Shown in pieces: positions 6,806-13,680 of a stretch of 18,789 bases of DNA (position 1 is the stretch's first letter; each line of letters begins with the position of its first letter). The stretch comes from Vulcanimicrobiota bacterium (lineage in GTDB: Bacteria; Vulcanimicrobiota; Xenobia; Xenobiales; JADMJV01). A program made the translations under genes and the position numbers. Where the stretch lies: NCBI GenBank assembly GCA_023447635.1, contig JAEXNA010000064.1, positions 1-18,789 on the forward strand. The letters are read 5' to 3'. The notes below the pieces were generated by a model. It was not told the origin of the DNA. It worked only from the letters and a program-made list of their open reading frames with translations, and made no database searches.

Positions 6806-8172
6806 CCCTTCTTCGTTGTCGCGAGGGCCTTCAGGAGGGCGGCCGAGAGTTCGACGCCTTTATGGAAGTTCTCGATGCGGAAGTGCTCGTCGGGGGCGTG
6901 CAGGTTTTCGTCATTGAGGCCGAATCCCAGCAGGATACCGGGCAGTCCCAGGATGTTCTGGAAATCCAGCACGATCGGGATCGAACCGCCTTCTCGCACG
7001 CGCACGGGATCTTTTCCGTAGACCGCACGGACCGCTTCGGCGGCGGCTTCCAGAACGGGGTGATCGGGGGCCGTGATCCAGGGGTGTCCGCCGGCTCTCG
7101 AAGTGATAGTGCACTCGACGTTCGGCGAGCAAAGCGCGCGCACGTGCTTCTCCAGCAGTTCGGTGATCTTTTTGGGGTCCTGGTTAGGGACCAGGCGGCA
7201 GCTGATTTTGGCCATGGCGCGAGCCGGAAGGACGGTTTTCGAGCCGGGGCCGGTGTAGCCGCTGAGCATTCCGTTGACCTCGAGCGTAGGGCGAGCGGTG
7301 CGTTGCTCCAGCACCGAGTAGCCCTCTTCTCCCGCCAGCCCGGCCACGTTGAGCCCGGCCCGGAACGCCTCGTTGTCGAAGTCCAGCGCCGCGTAAGCCT
7401 GGCGCTCTTCCGCGGTCAGGTCCAGCACGTCGTCGTAGAAGCCGGGGACGGTGACCCGTTCGCTGGCGTCCTTGAGTCCAGCCAGGATTCTGGCCAATTC
7501 CATGGCCGGATTGGGGACGGCTCCGCCGAACACTCCTGAGTGAAGGTCCGAGTCCGAGGCTTTGAGGTCGATCTGGATAAACGACAGGCCGCGCAGTCCG
7601 TAAACGATGCTGGGCTGTCCCGGGGCGTACATGGCCGAATCCGAGACCACCAGCACGTCGGCGGCCAACAACTCCTTGTTGGCCTGAAGCAGTGGAGCTA
7701 GGTTGGGGCTACCGATCTCTTCTTCCCCCTCGATCAGCACTTTGACGTTGATCGGCAAGCTGCCGGTATCTTGCAGCAAGGTGGCCACCGCCTTGATGTG
7801 GCAAAGGAACTGGCCCTTGTCGTCGGTGGCGCCGCGGGCGTAAATCTTGCCGTCCCGCTCGGTGGGCTCGAAGGGGGGAGAGGTCCACAGCTCGATCGGG
7901 TCTTCCGGCTGCACGTCGTAGTGTCCGTAAATCAGAGCGGTGGGCAGCGCCGGGTCGACCAGGAACTGGCCGAAGACCGATGGGTGTCCTTCCGTCTCCA
8001 TCACCGCGACATCGTTGAGGCCGGCTTCGCGCATCTGTCGCGCCACCTCTTCGGCGCAACGGCGGACTTCGCCGGCGCGAGACGGGTCGGTCGAGACGCT
8101 GGGGATAGAGAGCAGCGTTTTCAGGTCGTCGAGGTACGCCTGCTGGCGTTCGGCGGGGGCGATAGGGCTCAC
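6802..8172 (-). CDS. M20 family dipeptidase / metallopeptidase
   Basis: The protein is 456 residues, a typical length for the M20 dipeptidase subfamily (carnosinase/CNDP-like). The di-zinc residues are visible: H84 in GHYDVQP, D117 in ARGATDDKGQ, the E148-S155 segment EGEEEIGS with catalytic and metal-binding glutamates, and NLHAPDE near the C-terminus. The dimerisation/lid region includes DLHSGVFGGAVPNP. The enzyme probably hydrolyses dipeptides or related small peptides in the cytoplasm; no signal peptide is seen. The start is GTG (8172-8170), with AAAGGAG 7 nt upstream. The DHH phosphoesterase gene ends 88 nt upstream on the same strand, so the two may be co-transcribed. Confidence 0.92.
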   Translation of the reverse strand: MSPIAPAERQQAYLDDLKTLLSIPSVSTDPSRAGEVRRCAEEVARQMREAGLNDVAVMETEGHPSVFGQFLVDPALPTALIYGHYDVQPEDPIELWTSPPFEPTERDGKIYARGATDDKGQFLCHIKAVATLLQDTGSLPINVKVLIEGEEEIGSPNLAPLLQANKELLAADVLVVSDSAMYAPGQPSIVYGLRGLSFIQIDLKASDSDLHSGVFGGAVPNPAMELARILAGLKDASERVTVPGFYDDVLDLTAEERQAYAALDFDNEAFRAGLNVAGLAGEEGYSVLEQRTARPTLEVNGMLSGYTGPGSKTVLPARAMAKISCRLVPNQDPKKITELLEKHVRALCSPNVECTITSRAGGHPWITAPDHPVLEAAAEAVRAVYGKDPVRVREGGSIPIVLDFQNILGLPGILLGFGLNDENLHAPDEHFRIENFHKGVELSAALLKALATTKKG

Positions 8173-8260
8173 GGGATGGCTCCTTTGAAGGTTAGAAGAT
8201 GAAGCTTCCCGGTTAGGCTAAAGCGACTTCCGATCCTCTTACGGCGACCCTCTTACGTTG

Positions 8261-9067
8261 TCACGCTCGACCCGGGGGCGGGCCGTTGAATCCGCTGGCG
8301 TTTTTGTGGCCGCCGCCTCCCACGGTCCTGGCCAGGGCGGCCACGTCGAAGTCCCCTACAGAGCGCAGCGACCAGCACAGCTCTCCATCTTTGTCGTAGT
8401 GATAGGCCGCCGCGAAGGGGCGGTCCGGATGGAGCGAGCAAAGGCGGTTGGCGATCTCGCTGCGGAAGTCGGTGGCGTTGACCACGGGCACGTCGTAGCC
8501 AAACAGGCTTTCCATGCGGGCTCGCCCCACGGCGGCTCCCACCAACTGCTCCTGCAGTCGTCGCAAGGCGACGCCCTCGATCTTCAACTGGTCGACTTTC
8601 AGTCCGTCCCACAGTTCGAAATCCATCGGGAGAGAGTGCAGAGCGATGCTGACTTCGGCGCTCTGCTCTAGCCTCCACCACCACAGGTCTTTGTCTTCGA
8701 TGTAGGCTAACAGTTCCGGCAAAGGCTCGTTCGGGTGCCAGTACTCCCAGGCCAGACGGGCTCCGGATTTTTCCATGTCGAACTCGGCCCAGTCCAGCCC
8801 CTGCAGTTCGTCCTGAGCCGTCGCGTGATGGTCCAGGACGATCATGTCCTGCACAGACTCTCTCATCTTCACGATGACCGCTCGCTTGTAAGAAAAGTCG
8901 ACCATCGCGACGCGAGCCTCGGGGGGCAGATCGGGCGGAGACTGTCCATGGGTGACCGGAAGGTAGGTGGCGCTATCGCCCAGCACTTTCCAGGCCGCAT
9001 AGGCCGCGCCAAAGCCGTCGGGGCATTCGGCATGATAAAGGACGTGAGTAACCTGGTTGGGCTGCAT
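8261..9067 (-). CDS. DHH/DHHA1 family phosphoesterase
   Basis: The protein is 268 residues from ATG 9067. The DHH domain shows H12/D17 (YHAECPDGFGAA), D57 (MVDFSY) and the signature D79-H80-H81 (VLDHHATA); the C-terminal DHHA1 substrate-binding motif is GGGGHKNASG (250-259). The family hydrolyses phosphodiesters such as short oligoribonucleotides, pAp or cyclic dinucleotides; the exact substrate cannot be read from the sequence. It lacks the membrane and PAS/GGDEF regions of GdpP. The frame is open for another 41 codons upstream, but that part is Gly/Ser-rich and overlaps the region just after the protease gene, so ATG 9067 is chosen although its ribosome binding site is weak. Confidence 0.86.
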   Translation of the reverse strand: MQPNQVTHVLYHAECPDGFGAAYAAWKVLGDSATYLPVTHGQSPPDLPPEARVAMVDFSYKRAVIVKMRESVQDMIVLDHHATAQDELQGLDWAEFDMEKSGARLAWEYWHPNEPLPELLAYIEDKDLWWWRLEQSAEVSIALHSLPMDFELWDGLKVDQLKIEGVALRRLQEQLVGAAVGRARMESLFGYDVPVVNATDFRSEIANRLCSLHPDRPFAAAYHYDKDGELCWSLRSVGDFDVAALARTVGGGGHKNASGFNGPPPGRA

Positions 9068-9140
9068 AGGGCTGGAGATTTCCGGGCCCTGGCCGTCTTG
9101 CCCTACCGCGAGGGAGTGAAAATCGCCAGCTCGATGGTGG

Positions 9141-9785
9141 TTAGCTCCGGCGGACGTAAACCCGGGTGGCGAACTGCAGGCGTTGGCCAAACTCTCCGGC
9201 GTCTAACTCGATGCGGCTGGGGTAGCCAGGGAAGGGGTCGCGCAGGACCACGCGATGGATCACCGGCACTCCGTTGGCGCCCCGAGAGAAGTACGCTGCC
9301 GTCATCACATAAGCGTGGCCGGTGGCCGCGCCGCGGGCCCCGGAAAGGCCGACGATGAGCGGCCATTTGCGGTCGAGGTCGTTGATCACGGTGGTCGGGT
9401 CCAGGTTGTAGGCGTCGGCGAAGATCTCCGAGCGACGACCACGACTGTCCGGAGCCCATCCCGTCAGGGCGGACATCATCTGCTGGCCGTTGGCGGGCCG
9501 GTCGATCGCCCCTCCAAAGACGCGAGAAACGATCTCGCTCTGGTCGACATAGAGCCCGTGATAGTTCAAGACCATCTGGATGCAGGCGGCCCAGCACCAG
9601 TTCTCCATGCGCTGGCGACCGGCCGCCTCGGGGGCCGCGTAGTGCACGAACTCTTCGGAGGGGACACCCGCCACGTAATAGCCGGTGTCGCCCACCGGGA
9701 CGGTGTCGGCCACGGCGGGAACACCGCTTAACAGCAGAGCGCCCAGGATTACGGATTGCAGAAGGCTTCGGAGGCGGGTCATCAT
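9141..9785 (-). CDS. Exported papain-fold cysteine protease, AvrRpt2-like (C70)
   Basis: The protein is 214 residues with an N-terminal signal peptide (MMTRLRSLLQSVILGALLL, then AVA-D cleavage near residue 26), so it is secreted or periplasmic. The active site pattern is clear: catalytic C64 in NWCWAAC, H157 in TGHAYVMT and D183 in VVLRDPFPG. ENWCWAACIQMVLNYHG plus the following QSEIVSRVFGG matches the papain-like AvrRpt2 peptidase family. Those proteins include a plant-pathogen effector, but many free-living bacteria carry exported members of unknown role. ATG 9785 has GGATGG 8 nt upstream; ATG 9797 and 9782 are alternatives. It is divergent from the PilZ gene with a 120-nt spacer and lies 73 nt before the DHH gene on the same strand. 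Confidence 0.82.
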   Translation of the reverse strand: MMTRLRSLLQSVILGALLLSGVPAVADTVPVGDTGYYVAGVPSEEFVHYAAPEAAGRQRMENWCWAACIQMVLNYHGLYVDQSEIVSRVFGGAIDRPANGQQMMSALTGWAPDSRGRRSEIFADAYNLDPTTVINDLDRKWPLIVGLSGARGAATGHAYVMTAAYFSRGANGVPVIHRVVLRDPFPGYPSRIELDAGEFGQRLQFATRVYVRRS

Positions 9786-9905
9786 CGGCGTTTCCATCCC
9801 ATACGCGAAATATTCTATGCAACTCGAGGGATTCCTTATGGTCGCGGGCGGGCGGCTTTTCCTTCTCGCCAGGACGGAAGGCGACATCGTTGAAGCGGAT
9901 TCAAC

Positions 9906-10658
9906 ATGAAGAGTCTCTTGCAAAAAGCTCGCGGATACTTCGCCGGGCCCGACCGCCGCGCGGCTATGGAGCGGCGTCGCCTCAAGCGCCTGGCCTGTCA
10001 TCAGAGCTTCGAGTGCACCAGCGGGAAGCTGAAGTTCCCCGTGACCGTGGTCGATCTGGGTTTTGGCGGTTTCAAGATCCGCTCCAGCGTCTCGGTCGGC
10101 AAACGTGGCGACCTGCTGCATTTGACCAGGGTTAGTAACGACCTGGTGAAAAAGCTCGGCGGCTCTTACACCACCGGCGTCATGGTCAAGGTGGCCTGGA
10201 CCAAAAAGGACGAGGACGGCTGGGAAAGCGGACTGTATCTGCCCGAGGCGCCGGGATCTATGCGCATCCGCTGGTTCAAAGAGCTGCTCAAGGAGCTCGA
10301 TATGGACGAGACGGAGATCTTCTCCAAGCGCTCGACCCGCCGTCATCGCTGTCGCCTGCCCGCCACGATCTCGGTGGGGGCGCTGCCGGCGGCCACCGGT
10401 ATGATCTTCGACCTTTCCTGCGGGGGGGCGCTTTTTGCGGCGCCGGCTCCCGCGATGCTGGGCAGCTGCGGCACCCTGGAGGTGCAGTGGGGGGCCAAGA
10501 CGCTGCGGGCCGAGATTGCGGTGGTCGGGGTGCGGCCGTCCGAAGCTCAGGAGATCGACCTTCGCTTTTTGCACAGCCTGAAGTTCGAGGAGCCCATGGA
10601 TAAGGACGTCGAGGCGTTGCTCTACCGGTGGCTCGACGAGTTGGCCCAGAATGATTGA
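9906..10658 (+). CDS. Tandem PilZ-domain protein (c-di-GMP receptor candidate)
   Basis: The protein is 250 residues with two PilZ-like units. The first has R24-x3-R28 followed by D50-L-G-F-G-G55 (the expected Ser is Gly). The second has R146-x3-R150 followed by a full D169-x-S171-x-x-G174. The RxxxR and [D/N]xSxxG motifs are the c-di-GMP contacts in characterised PilZ proteins, so the second unit looks competent and the first may be degenerate. It has no membrane segment. The output is unknown; motility, exopolysaccharide or adhesion control are typical. ATG 9906 has only a weak ribosome binding site. The 3' end overlaps the next gene by 8 nt (ATGATTGA), suggesting coupling. Confidence 0.85.
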   Translation: MKSLLQKARGYFAGPDRRAAMERRRLKRLACHQSFECTSGKLKFPVTVVDLGFGGFKIRSSVSVGKRGDLLHLTRVSNDLVKKLGGSYTTGVMVKVAWTKKDEDGWESGLYLPEAPGSMRIRWFKELLKELDMDETEIFSKRSTRRHRCRLPATISVGALPAATGMIFDLSCGGALFAAPAPAMLGSCGTLEVQWGAKTLRAEIAVVGVRPSEAQEIDLRFLHSLKFEEPMDKDVEALLYRWLDELAQND

Positions 10659-11415
10659 GCTGAGCGGCCTGCAAGGGGTAGCGGCCCGAGTGGGAGTGGC
10701 GGTGCGCTCGCTCGAGGACTTTTCTGTGCTGGGGCCGGAGGTCGAGGCCGAAGCGGCCTTCCCGGCGGCCAGCGTGATCAAGGTCGGCATCATGAGCTGT
10801 CTGCTCGACGCCGTGGCCGGGGGCGAGATGTCCTTGAGCGATCGGGTTGCCGTGGACACGGACGTCATGGTTGGAGGGGCCGGCGTCTTATTCGAGCTCG
10901 AGCCACGCGACTACAGCTTGGCGGAGCTTTGTCGCCTGATGATGGTGGTCAGCGACAACACGGCCTCGAACGCCCTGGCCCGACATCTGGGATTGGAGCG
11001 CCTGAACGCTTTTTGGAAGGGCCGGGGTTACAGCGCCTCGATGCAGCGGTTTTTCATGGACCCGGTGGTGGAGGGCAGGGACAACCGTATGACTCCCCTG
11101 TCCGCAGCGTCGATGCTGAGGGACCTCTACAGCGGCCTGGGCCTGACGGCCGAGCTTCGAGAGTTTGCGGTCGGCTGCTTGAGGCGCCAGCAGTATCGAG
11201 AGAAGATCCCCCAGATGCTCCCGGAAGAGCTGGTGGTGGGGCACAAGACGGGGGAGCTCGAGGGGGTACGCCACGACGCCGCCGTCATCGAGACCGAGCG
11301 TCCCTACATCCTGGTGGTTCTGACGGCCCAGGGCGACAGCCCATGGCTTGTCGACCGGGAAATCGCGCTCTTCTCCCTGGCTCTCTACCAGGGGCAAACC
11401 CTGCCCGCGCAGTAA
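10651..11415 (+). CDS. Class A beta-lactamase-fold serine hydrolase, no signal peptide
   Basis: The protein is 254 residues. All class A elements are present in order: S41-V-I-K44 (SxxK nucleophile), S101-D-N103, E141 four residues before N145 (the Glu166/Asn170 spacing) and K199-T-G201. It belongs to the Beta-lactamase2 (PF13354) type. The N-terminus starts directly in the fold (MIELSGLQGVAARVGVAV) with no signal peptide, so it probably stays in the cytoplasm unless an upstream start was missed; none is available because the gene overlaps the PilZ gene by 8 nt. Hydrolysis of beta-lactams is therefore uncertain, and an esterase or peptidase role is possible. Era follows 11 nt downstream. Confidence 0.82.
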   Translation: MIELSGLQGVAARVGVAVRSLEDFSVLGPEVEAEAAFPAASVIKVGIMSCLLDAVAGGEMSLSDRVAVDTDVMVGGAGVLFELEPRDYSLAELCRLMMVVSDNTASNALARHLGLERLNAFWKGRGYSASMQRFFMDPVVEGRDNRMTPLSAASMLRDLYSGLGLTAELREFAVGCLRRQQYREKIPQMLPEELVVGHKTGELEGVRHDAAVIETERPYILVVLTAQGDSPWLVDREIALFSLALYQGQTLPAQ

Positions 11416-11426
11416 CCTCCGCGCAT

Positions 11427-12311
11427 ATGAGTTTTCAGAGCGGTTTCGTTGCCCTGGTGGGCAAACCCAATGTAGGTAAGTCGACCCTGGTCAATCGCCT
11501 GGTCGGAAGCAAAGTGGCGATCACCTCGTCCAAGCCCCAGACTACCCGGCAGCGGATGCTGGGCGTCTTTCACGGGCACGACTTCCAGGCTGTCTTGGTC
11601 GACACTCCCGGAATGATGCTGCCGAAGAGCCAGCTTCACAAAAAGATGATCACGGCAGCTTCTCACGAGGCTAGAGAGGCCGACATGGTTCTCTGGCTGG
11701 CCGAGATGACTCATCTGCCTACAGAAGAAGACGAGCGCGTCGGCCGGCTTCTCAAAGAGGTGGCGGAAAGTCGCCCGGTCTGGCTTGTCCTGACCAAGAT
11801 GGATAAAGCCAAAGAGGGCGTCCCTGAAGCCTATGCCGAGCTCGCTCCGTTCGTTTCCGGGACCTATAAGCTCTCGGCCAAGACGGGCGAGGGCGTTCCG
11901 GACCTGCTCAAGGACCTGGTCGCGGCGCTGCCAGAGGGGCCGGCTTTTTTCCCCCCCGATCAGGTGACCGAGCAGAACGACAAGCTGTGGCTGGCCGAAG
12001 TGGTGCGCGAGAAGGTTCTCTCGATGACGCGCCAGGAGATACCGCACGCGGTGGCCGTTTCGGTCGAAGAGCTACGTCCCGCCGAAGGCGGGAAAGATGG
12101 GCTGTACGGACGGGCCATCCTCTACGTGGAAAAGGATTCGCAAAAGCGCATTCTCGTGGGCAAGAACGGTACGCTGCTCAAGCGGGTCGGCATGGAATCG
12201 CGCAAGGAGCTGGAGGCGGCCTGGGGTCGTCCGCTTTTCCTGGACCTCTGGGTCAAGGTCAAAGAAGACTGGCGCGACCGCGAGGACTGGCTTCGTCTCT
12301 TCGGTTACTGA
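11427..12311 (+). CDS. era: GTPase Era
   Basis: The protein is 294 residues, the normal length. Era is an essential GTPase that binds the 3' end of 16S rRNA during 30S subunit maturation. G1 is GKPNVGKS (12-19), G2 lies around KPQTTRQR, G3 is DTPG (59-62), G4 is TKMD (123-126) and G5 is SAK (150-152). The C-terminal KH domain is visible as KRILVGKNGTLLKRVG followed by a conserved FLDLWVKVKEDWR tail. ATG 11427 is chosen because it puts the G1 loop at the usual distance; the longer upstream open frame overlaps the beta-lactamase-like gene out of frame. Era is often next to recO; here recO is 5.1 kb away, with the BMC operon between them. Confidence 0.97.
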   Translation: MSFQSGFVALVGKPNVGKSTLVNRLVGSKVAITSSKPQTTRQRMLGVFHGHDFQAVLVDTPGMMLPKSQLHKKMITAASHEAREADMVLWLAEMTHLPTEEDERVGRLLKEVAESRPVWLVLTKMDKAKEGVPEAYAELAPFVSGTYKLSAKTGEGVPDLLKDLVAALPEGPAFFPPDQVTEQNDKLWLAEVVREKVLSMTRQEIPHAVAVSVEELRPAEGGKDGLYGRAILYVEKDSQKRILVGKNGTLLKRVGMESRKELEAAWGRPLFLDLWVKVKEDWRDREDWLRLFGY

Positions 12312-12319
12312 GCTGGTGC

Positions 12320-12338
12320 GGCGGGCTGCGCGCCCGCC
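12320..12338 (+). terminator. GC-rich hairpin after era (weak terminator candidate)
   Basis: GGCGGGC (12320-12326) pairs perfectly with GCCCGCC (12332-12338) around the loop TGCGC, starting 9 nt after the era stop. The 3' flank (TGGCTCTGTCGTTGCC) has no run of T, so it is not a canonical intrinsic terminator. It may be a partial terminator, an mRNA end-protecting structure, or incidental. Confidence 0.4.
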
Positions 12339-12353
12339 TGGCTCTGTCGTTGC
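12339..12353 (+). promoter_or_regulatory. Sigma-54-like -24/-12 promoter upstream of the BMC operon
   Basis: TGGCTC-N5-TTGC at 12339-12353 matches the sigma-54 consensus TGGCAC-N5-TTGC at 9 of 10 fixed positions, with exact GG-to-GC spacing. Transcription would start near 12365, about 110 nt before the BMC-H start. No good sigma-70 promoter was seen in 12312-12475. No sigma-54 activator is encoded in the window, and a short motif can arise by chance, so this is a candidate only. Confidence 0.4.
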
Positions 12354-12426
12354 CCGAACCTTGCAGATCGGGGAGGGCGCCACAAGGAGGACCCTGGGGA
12401 GGGGACGAACGCCCGGGGCCTTAGGG

Positions 12427-12447
12427 TCCGCCGCCGAGGCTGGCGGA
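12427..12447 (+). promoter_or_regulatory. Leader hairpin before the BMC-H gene
   Basis: TCCGCC (12427-12432) pairs with GGCGGA (12442-12447), 14 nt before the AAGG ribosome binding region of the BMC-H gene. It may stabilise the 5' end of the shell-protein message. The rest of the 164-nt gap after era holds only the hairpin at 12320-12338 and the sigma-54-like site. Confidence 0.3.
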
Positions 12448-12475
12448 ACTCTCTTCTTAAGGGAAAGGTACGGAA

Positions 12476-12781
12476 ATGGTTACAACCTACGAAGCGCTTG
12501 GAATGATTGAGACGAAGGGCCTGGTCGCCATGGTGGAGGCTGCTGACGCGATGGTCAAAGCCGCCAATGTGAAGCTGATCGGCTATGAGAAGATCGGAGC
12601 TGGTTACGTGACGGCTCTGGTCCGGGGAGATGTGGCCGCCGTTCGCGCCGCCACCGATGCCGGCGCCAGCGCTGCTCGCCGCGTGGGCGAACTGGTCGCG
12701 GTTCACGTGATCCCTCGTCCCCACAAGGACCTCGATGACGTTCTGCCCATCGCTCCCCCGCTTCAGAAAGCCGCCAAGTAA
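12476..12781 (+). CDS. BMC-H shell protein (hexamer)
   Basis: The protein is 101 residues, a single BMC domain (PF00936) of canonical length. It begins EALGMIETKGLVAMVEAADAM, contains the pore-loop region KIGAGY (GAG at 41-43), and has RGDVAAVRAATDAGASAA and ELVAVHVIPRPH in the positions conserved in PduA, EutM and CcmK. Such proteins form the hexagonal facets of the shell and pores for small metabolites. It is the only hexamer-type shell gene in the window; no BMC-T is present. The ribosome binding region GGGAAAGG lies 7 nt before ATG 12476. It is the first gene of the BMC operon, and hairpins lie on both sides, which fits a need for high expression. Confidence 0.97.
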   Translation: MVTTYEALGMIETKGLVAMVEAADAMVKAANVKLIGYEKIGAGYVTALVRGDVAAVRAATDAGASAARRVGELVAVHVIPRPHKDLDDVLPIAPPLQKAAK

Positions 12782-12860
12782 GTAGGAGCCGTCGGTTCCC
12801 CTGCGGGGCCGAGTTCTAGGCATGCTACGTTTGGCTCCGGCCGAAAAGCGCTTATCCCGG

Positions 12861-12885
12861 CGTCGCTCCCTTCGTGGGGGCGGCG
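12861..12885 (+). promoter_or_regulatory. Intercistronic hairpin after the BMC-H gene
   Basis: CGTCGCTCCC (12861-12870) pairs with GGGGGCGGCG (12876-12885), a 10-bp stem with two G-U pairs and the loop TTCGT. It lies in the 125-nt gap between BMC-H and the next gene. There is no following T-run, so full termination is unlikely. A 3'-end-stabilising or attenuating structure that raises BMC-H relative to the downstream genes is plausible. A minor CCCC-TGC-GGGG hairpin lies a little upstream. Confidence 0.4.
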
Positions 12886-12906
12886 TGCTTGTCGCGCGAG
12901 GGCGCC

Positions 12907-13680
12907 GTGGATAGTCTGGTCGAAGCGATCACCGAGCTCGTCATGAAAGAGCTCGAGGCCGCTCGGGCGGGAGGTCAAGCGAATCCTGCTTCGACGGTTG
13001 CCGAGCCGGTCCGTCCCGTGGCGGGCGCCAAGGGGCCTCGAGTGCTGGTGGTGCCAGGCCAGGAAACGGTGGAAGAAGCCGCCTGGTCCTCTTTGGCCGG
13101 GGCGGCGGTGAAGCCGTCGCTGCTCCACTGGGAGGACGCCGCTTCGCCTGGCTCGGCCGCGAGCTCCTGGCCCAAAGATAGCCGCGGTAAAGGTTGGAGC
13201 AAGGCCGTGACGGATTACGGCGCGGTGGTGCTCCTGGGGACGGATCTTCCGACTCTGGGGTCTCTGGCCACGCTGGGTTCGGGAGGGCAACTGCCGGCCG
13301 TCGTCGCGGTGGCTGCCGTCGCGGCGGGGGTTCCTGTGTTCTGCGAGACTTCGGTCTACGAGCGCGTTCGCCGGCACAGCGCCCGCCTGGCGCCCGGATT
13401 TACCAGGGCCTTCGAGGACCACTGGCGGACGGTTGCCGGATTTGGCATCGAACTCGGTACAGCCGCCCAGCTCGAGAGCTTTCTCTCCCGCCTGGGTGGG
13501 GCGACCTCGGCTCCGGCGGCCCTCTCGAAAGGTGGCGGTCGCGACGTGGTCACCGCTGAAGATGTCGAGGCGGTAAGACGATCGGGGCAGACCCAGCTAC
13601 TGGTAGGGATCGGCTCCATCGTGACCCCCCTGGCCCTCCAACAGGCCTCCGAGTGGGGTATAGAGGTGAAATTTCAATGA
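12907..13680 (+). CDS. BMC-associated flavoprotein-like protein with putative encapsulation helix
   Basis: The protein is 257 residues from GTG 12907 (GAGG 5 nt upstream). Residues 2-19 (DSLVEAITELVMKELEAA) form an amphipathic helix like the cargo helices of AldDh and DeoC in this operon, followed by an Ala/Pro-rich linker. The middle (about 44-195) is an alpha/beta domain; VVLLGTDLPTLGSLA and the Ala/Val-rich helix leading to AAGVPVFCE resemble the flavoprotein fold (PF02441) of some BMC loci. The C-terminal DVVTAEDVEAVRRSG and SIVTPLA with a GIEV end resemble a short motif I associate with EutQ N-termini. Function is unknown: it may bind flavin or serve as a scaffold. It shows no PduL or EutD phosphotransacylase motifs. 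Its stop overlaps the next start (ATGA). Confidence 0.6.
   Translation: MDSLVEAITELVMKELEAARAGGQANPASTVAEPVRPVAGAKGPRVLVVPGQETVEEAAWSSLAGAAVKPSLLHWEDAASPGSAASSWPKDSRGKGWSKAVTDYGAVVLLGTDLPTLGSLATLGSGGQLPAVVAVAAVAAGVPVFCETSVYERVRRHSARLAPGFTRAFEDHWRTVAGFGIELGTAAQLESFLSRLGGATSAPAALSKGGGRDVVTAEDVEAVRRSGQTQLLVGIGSIVTPLALQQASEWGIEVKFQ

Noticed and set aside
6862..7539. A forward open frame antisense to the M20 peptidase
   Set aside because: GC-rich shadow frame; the reverse strand carries intact metal-binding motifs.
9141..10868. A 575-codon reverse-strand open frame spanning the protease, PilZ and beta-lactamase regions
   Set aside because: Only the part from 9785 down encodes a recognisable protein with signal peptide and triad. 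The rest is antisense to two clear forward genes and has no domain signature.
12320..12338. Canonical Rho-independent terminator after era
   Set aside because: The stem is perfect but no T-run follows, so it is listed only as a weak candidate.
12312..12475. Riboswitch (for example cobalamin type) upstream of the BMC operon
   Set aside because: The gap is short and no conserved riboswitch core was recognised; the operon also encodes no B12-dependent enzyme.
12907..13680. Phosphotransacylase (PduL or EutD) as identity of the gene after BMC-H
   Set aside because: A BMC needs such an enzyme, but the metal-binding His motifs of PduL and the PTA_PTB pattern of EutD are not visible.
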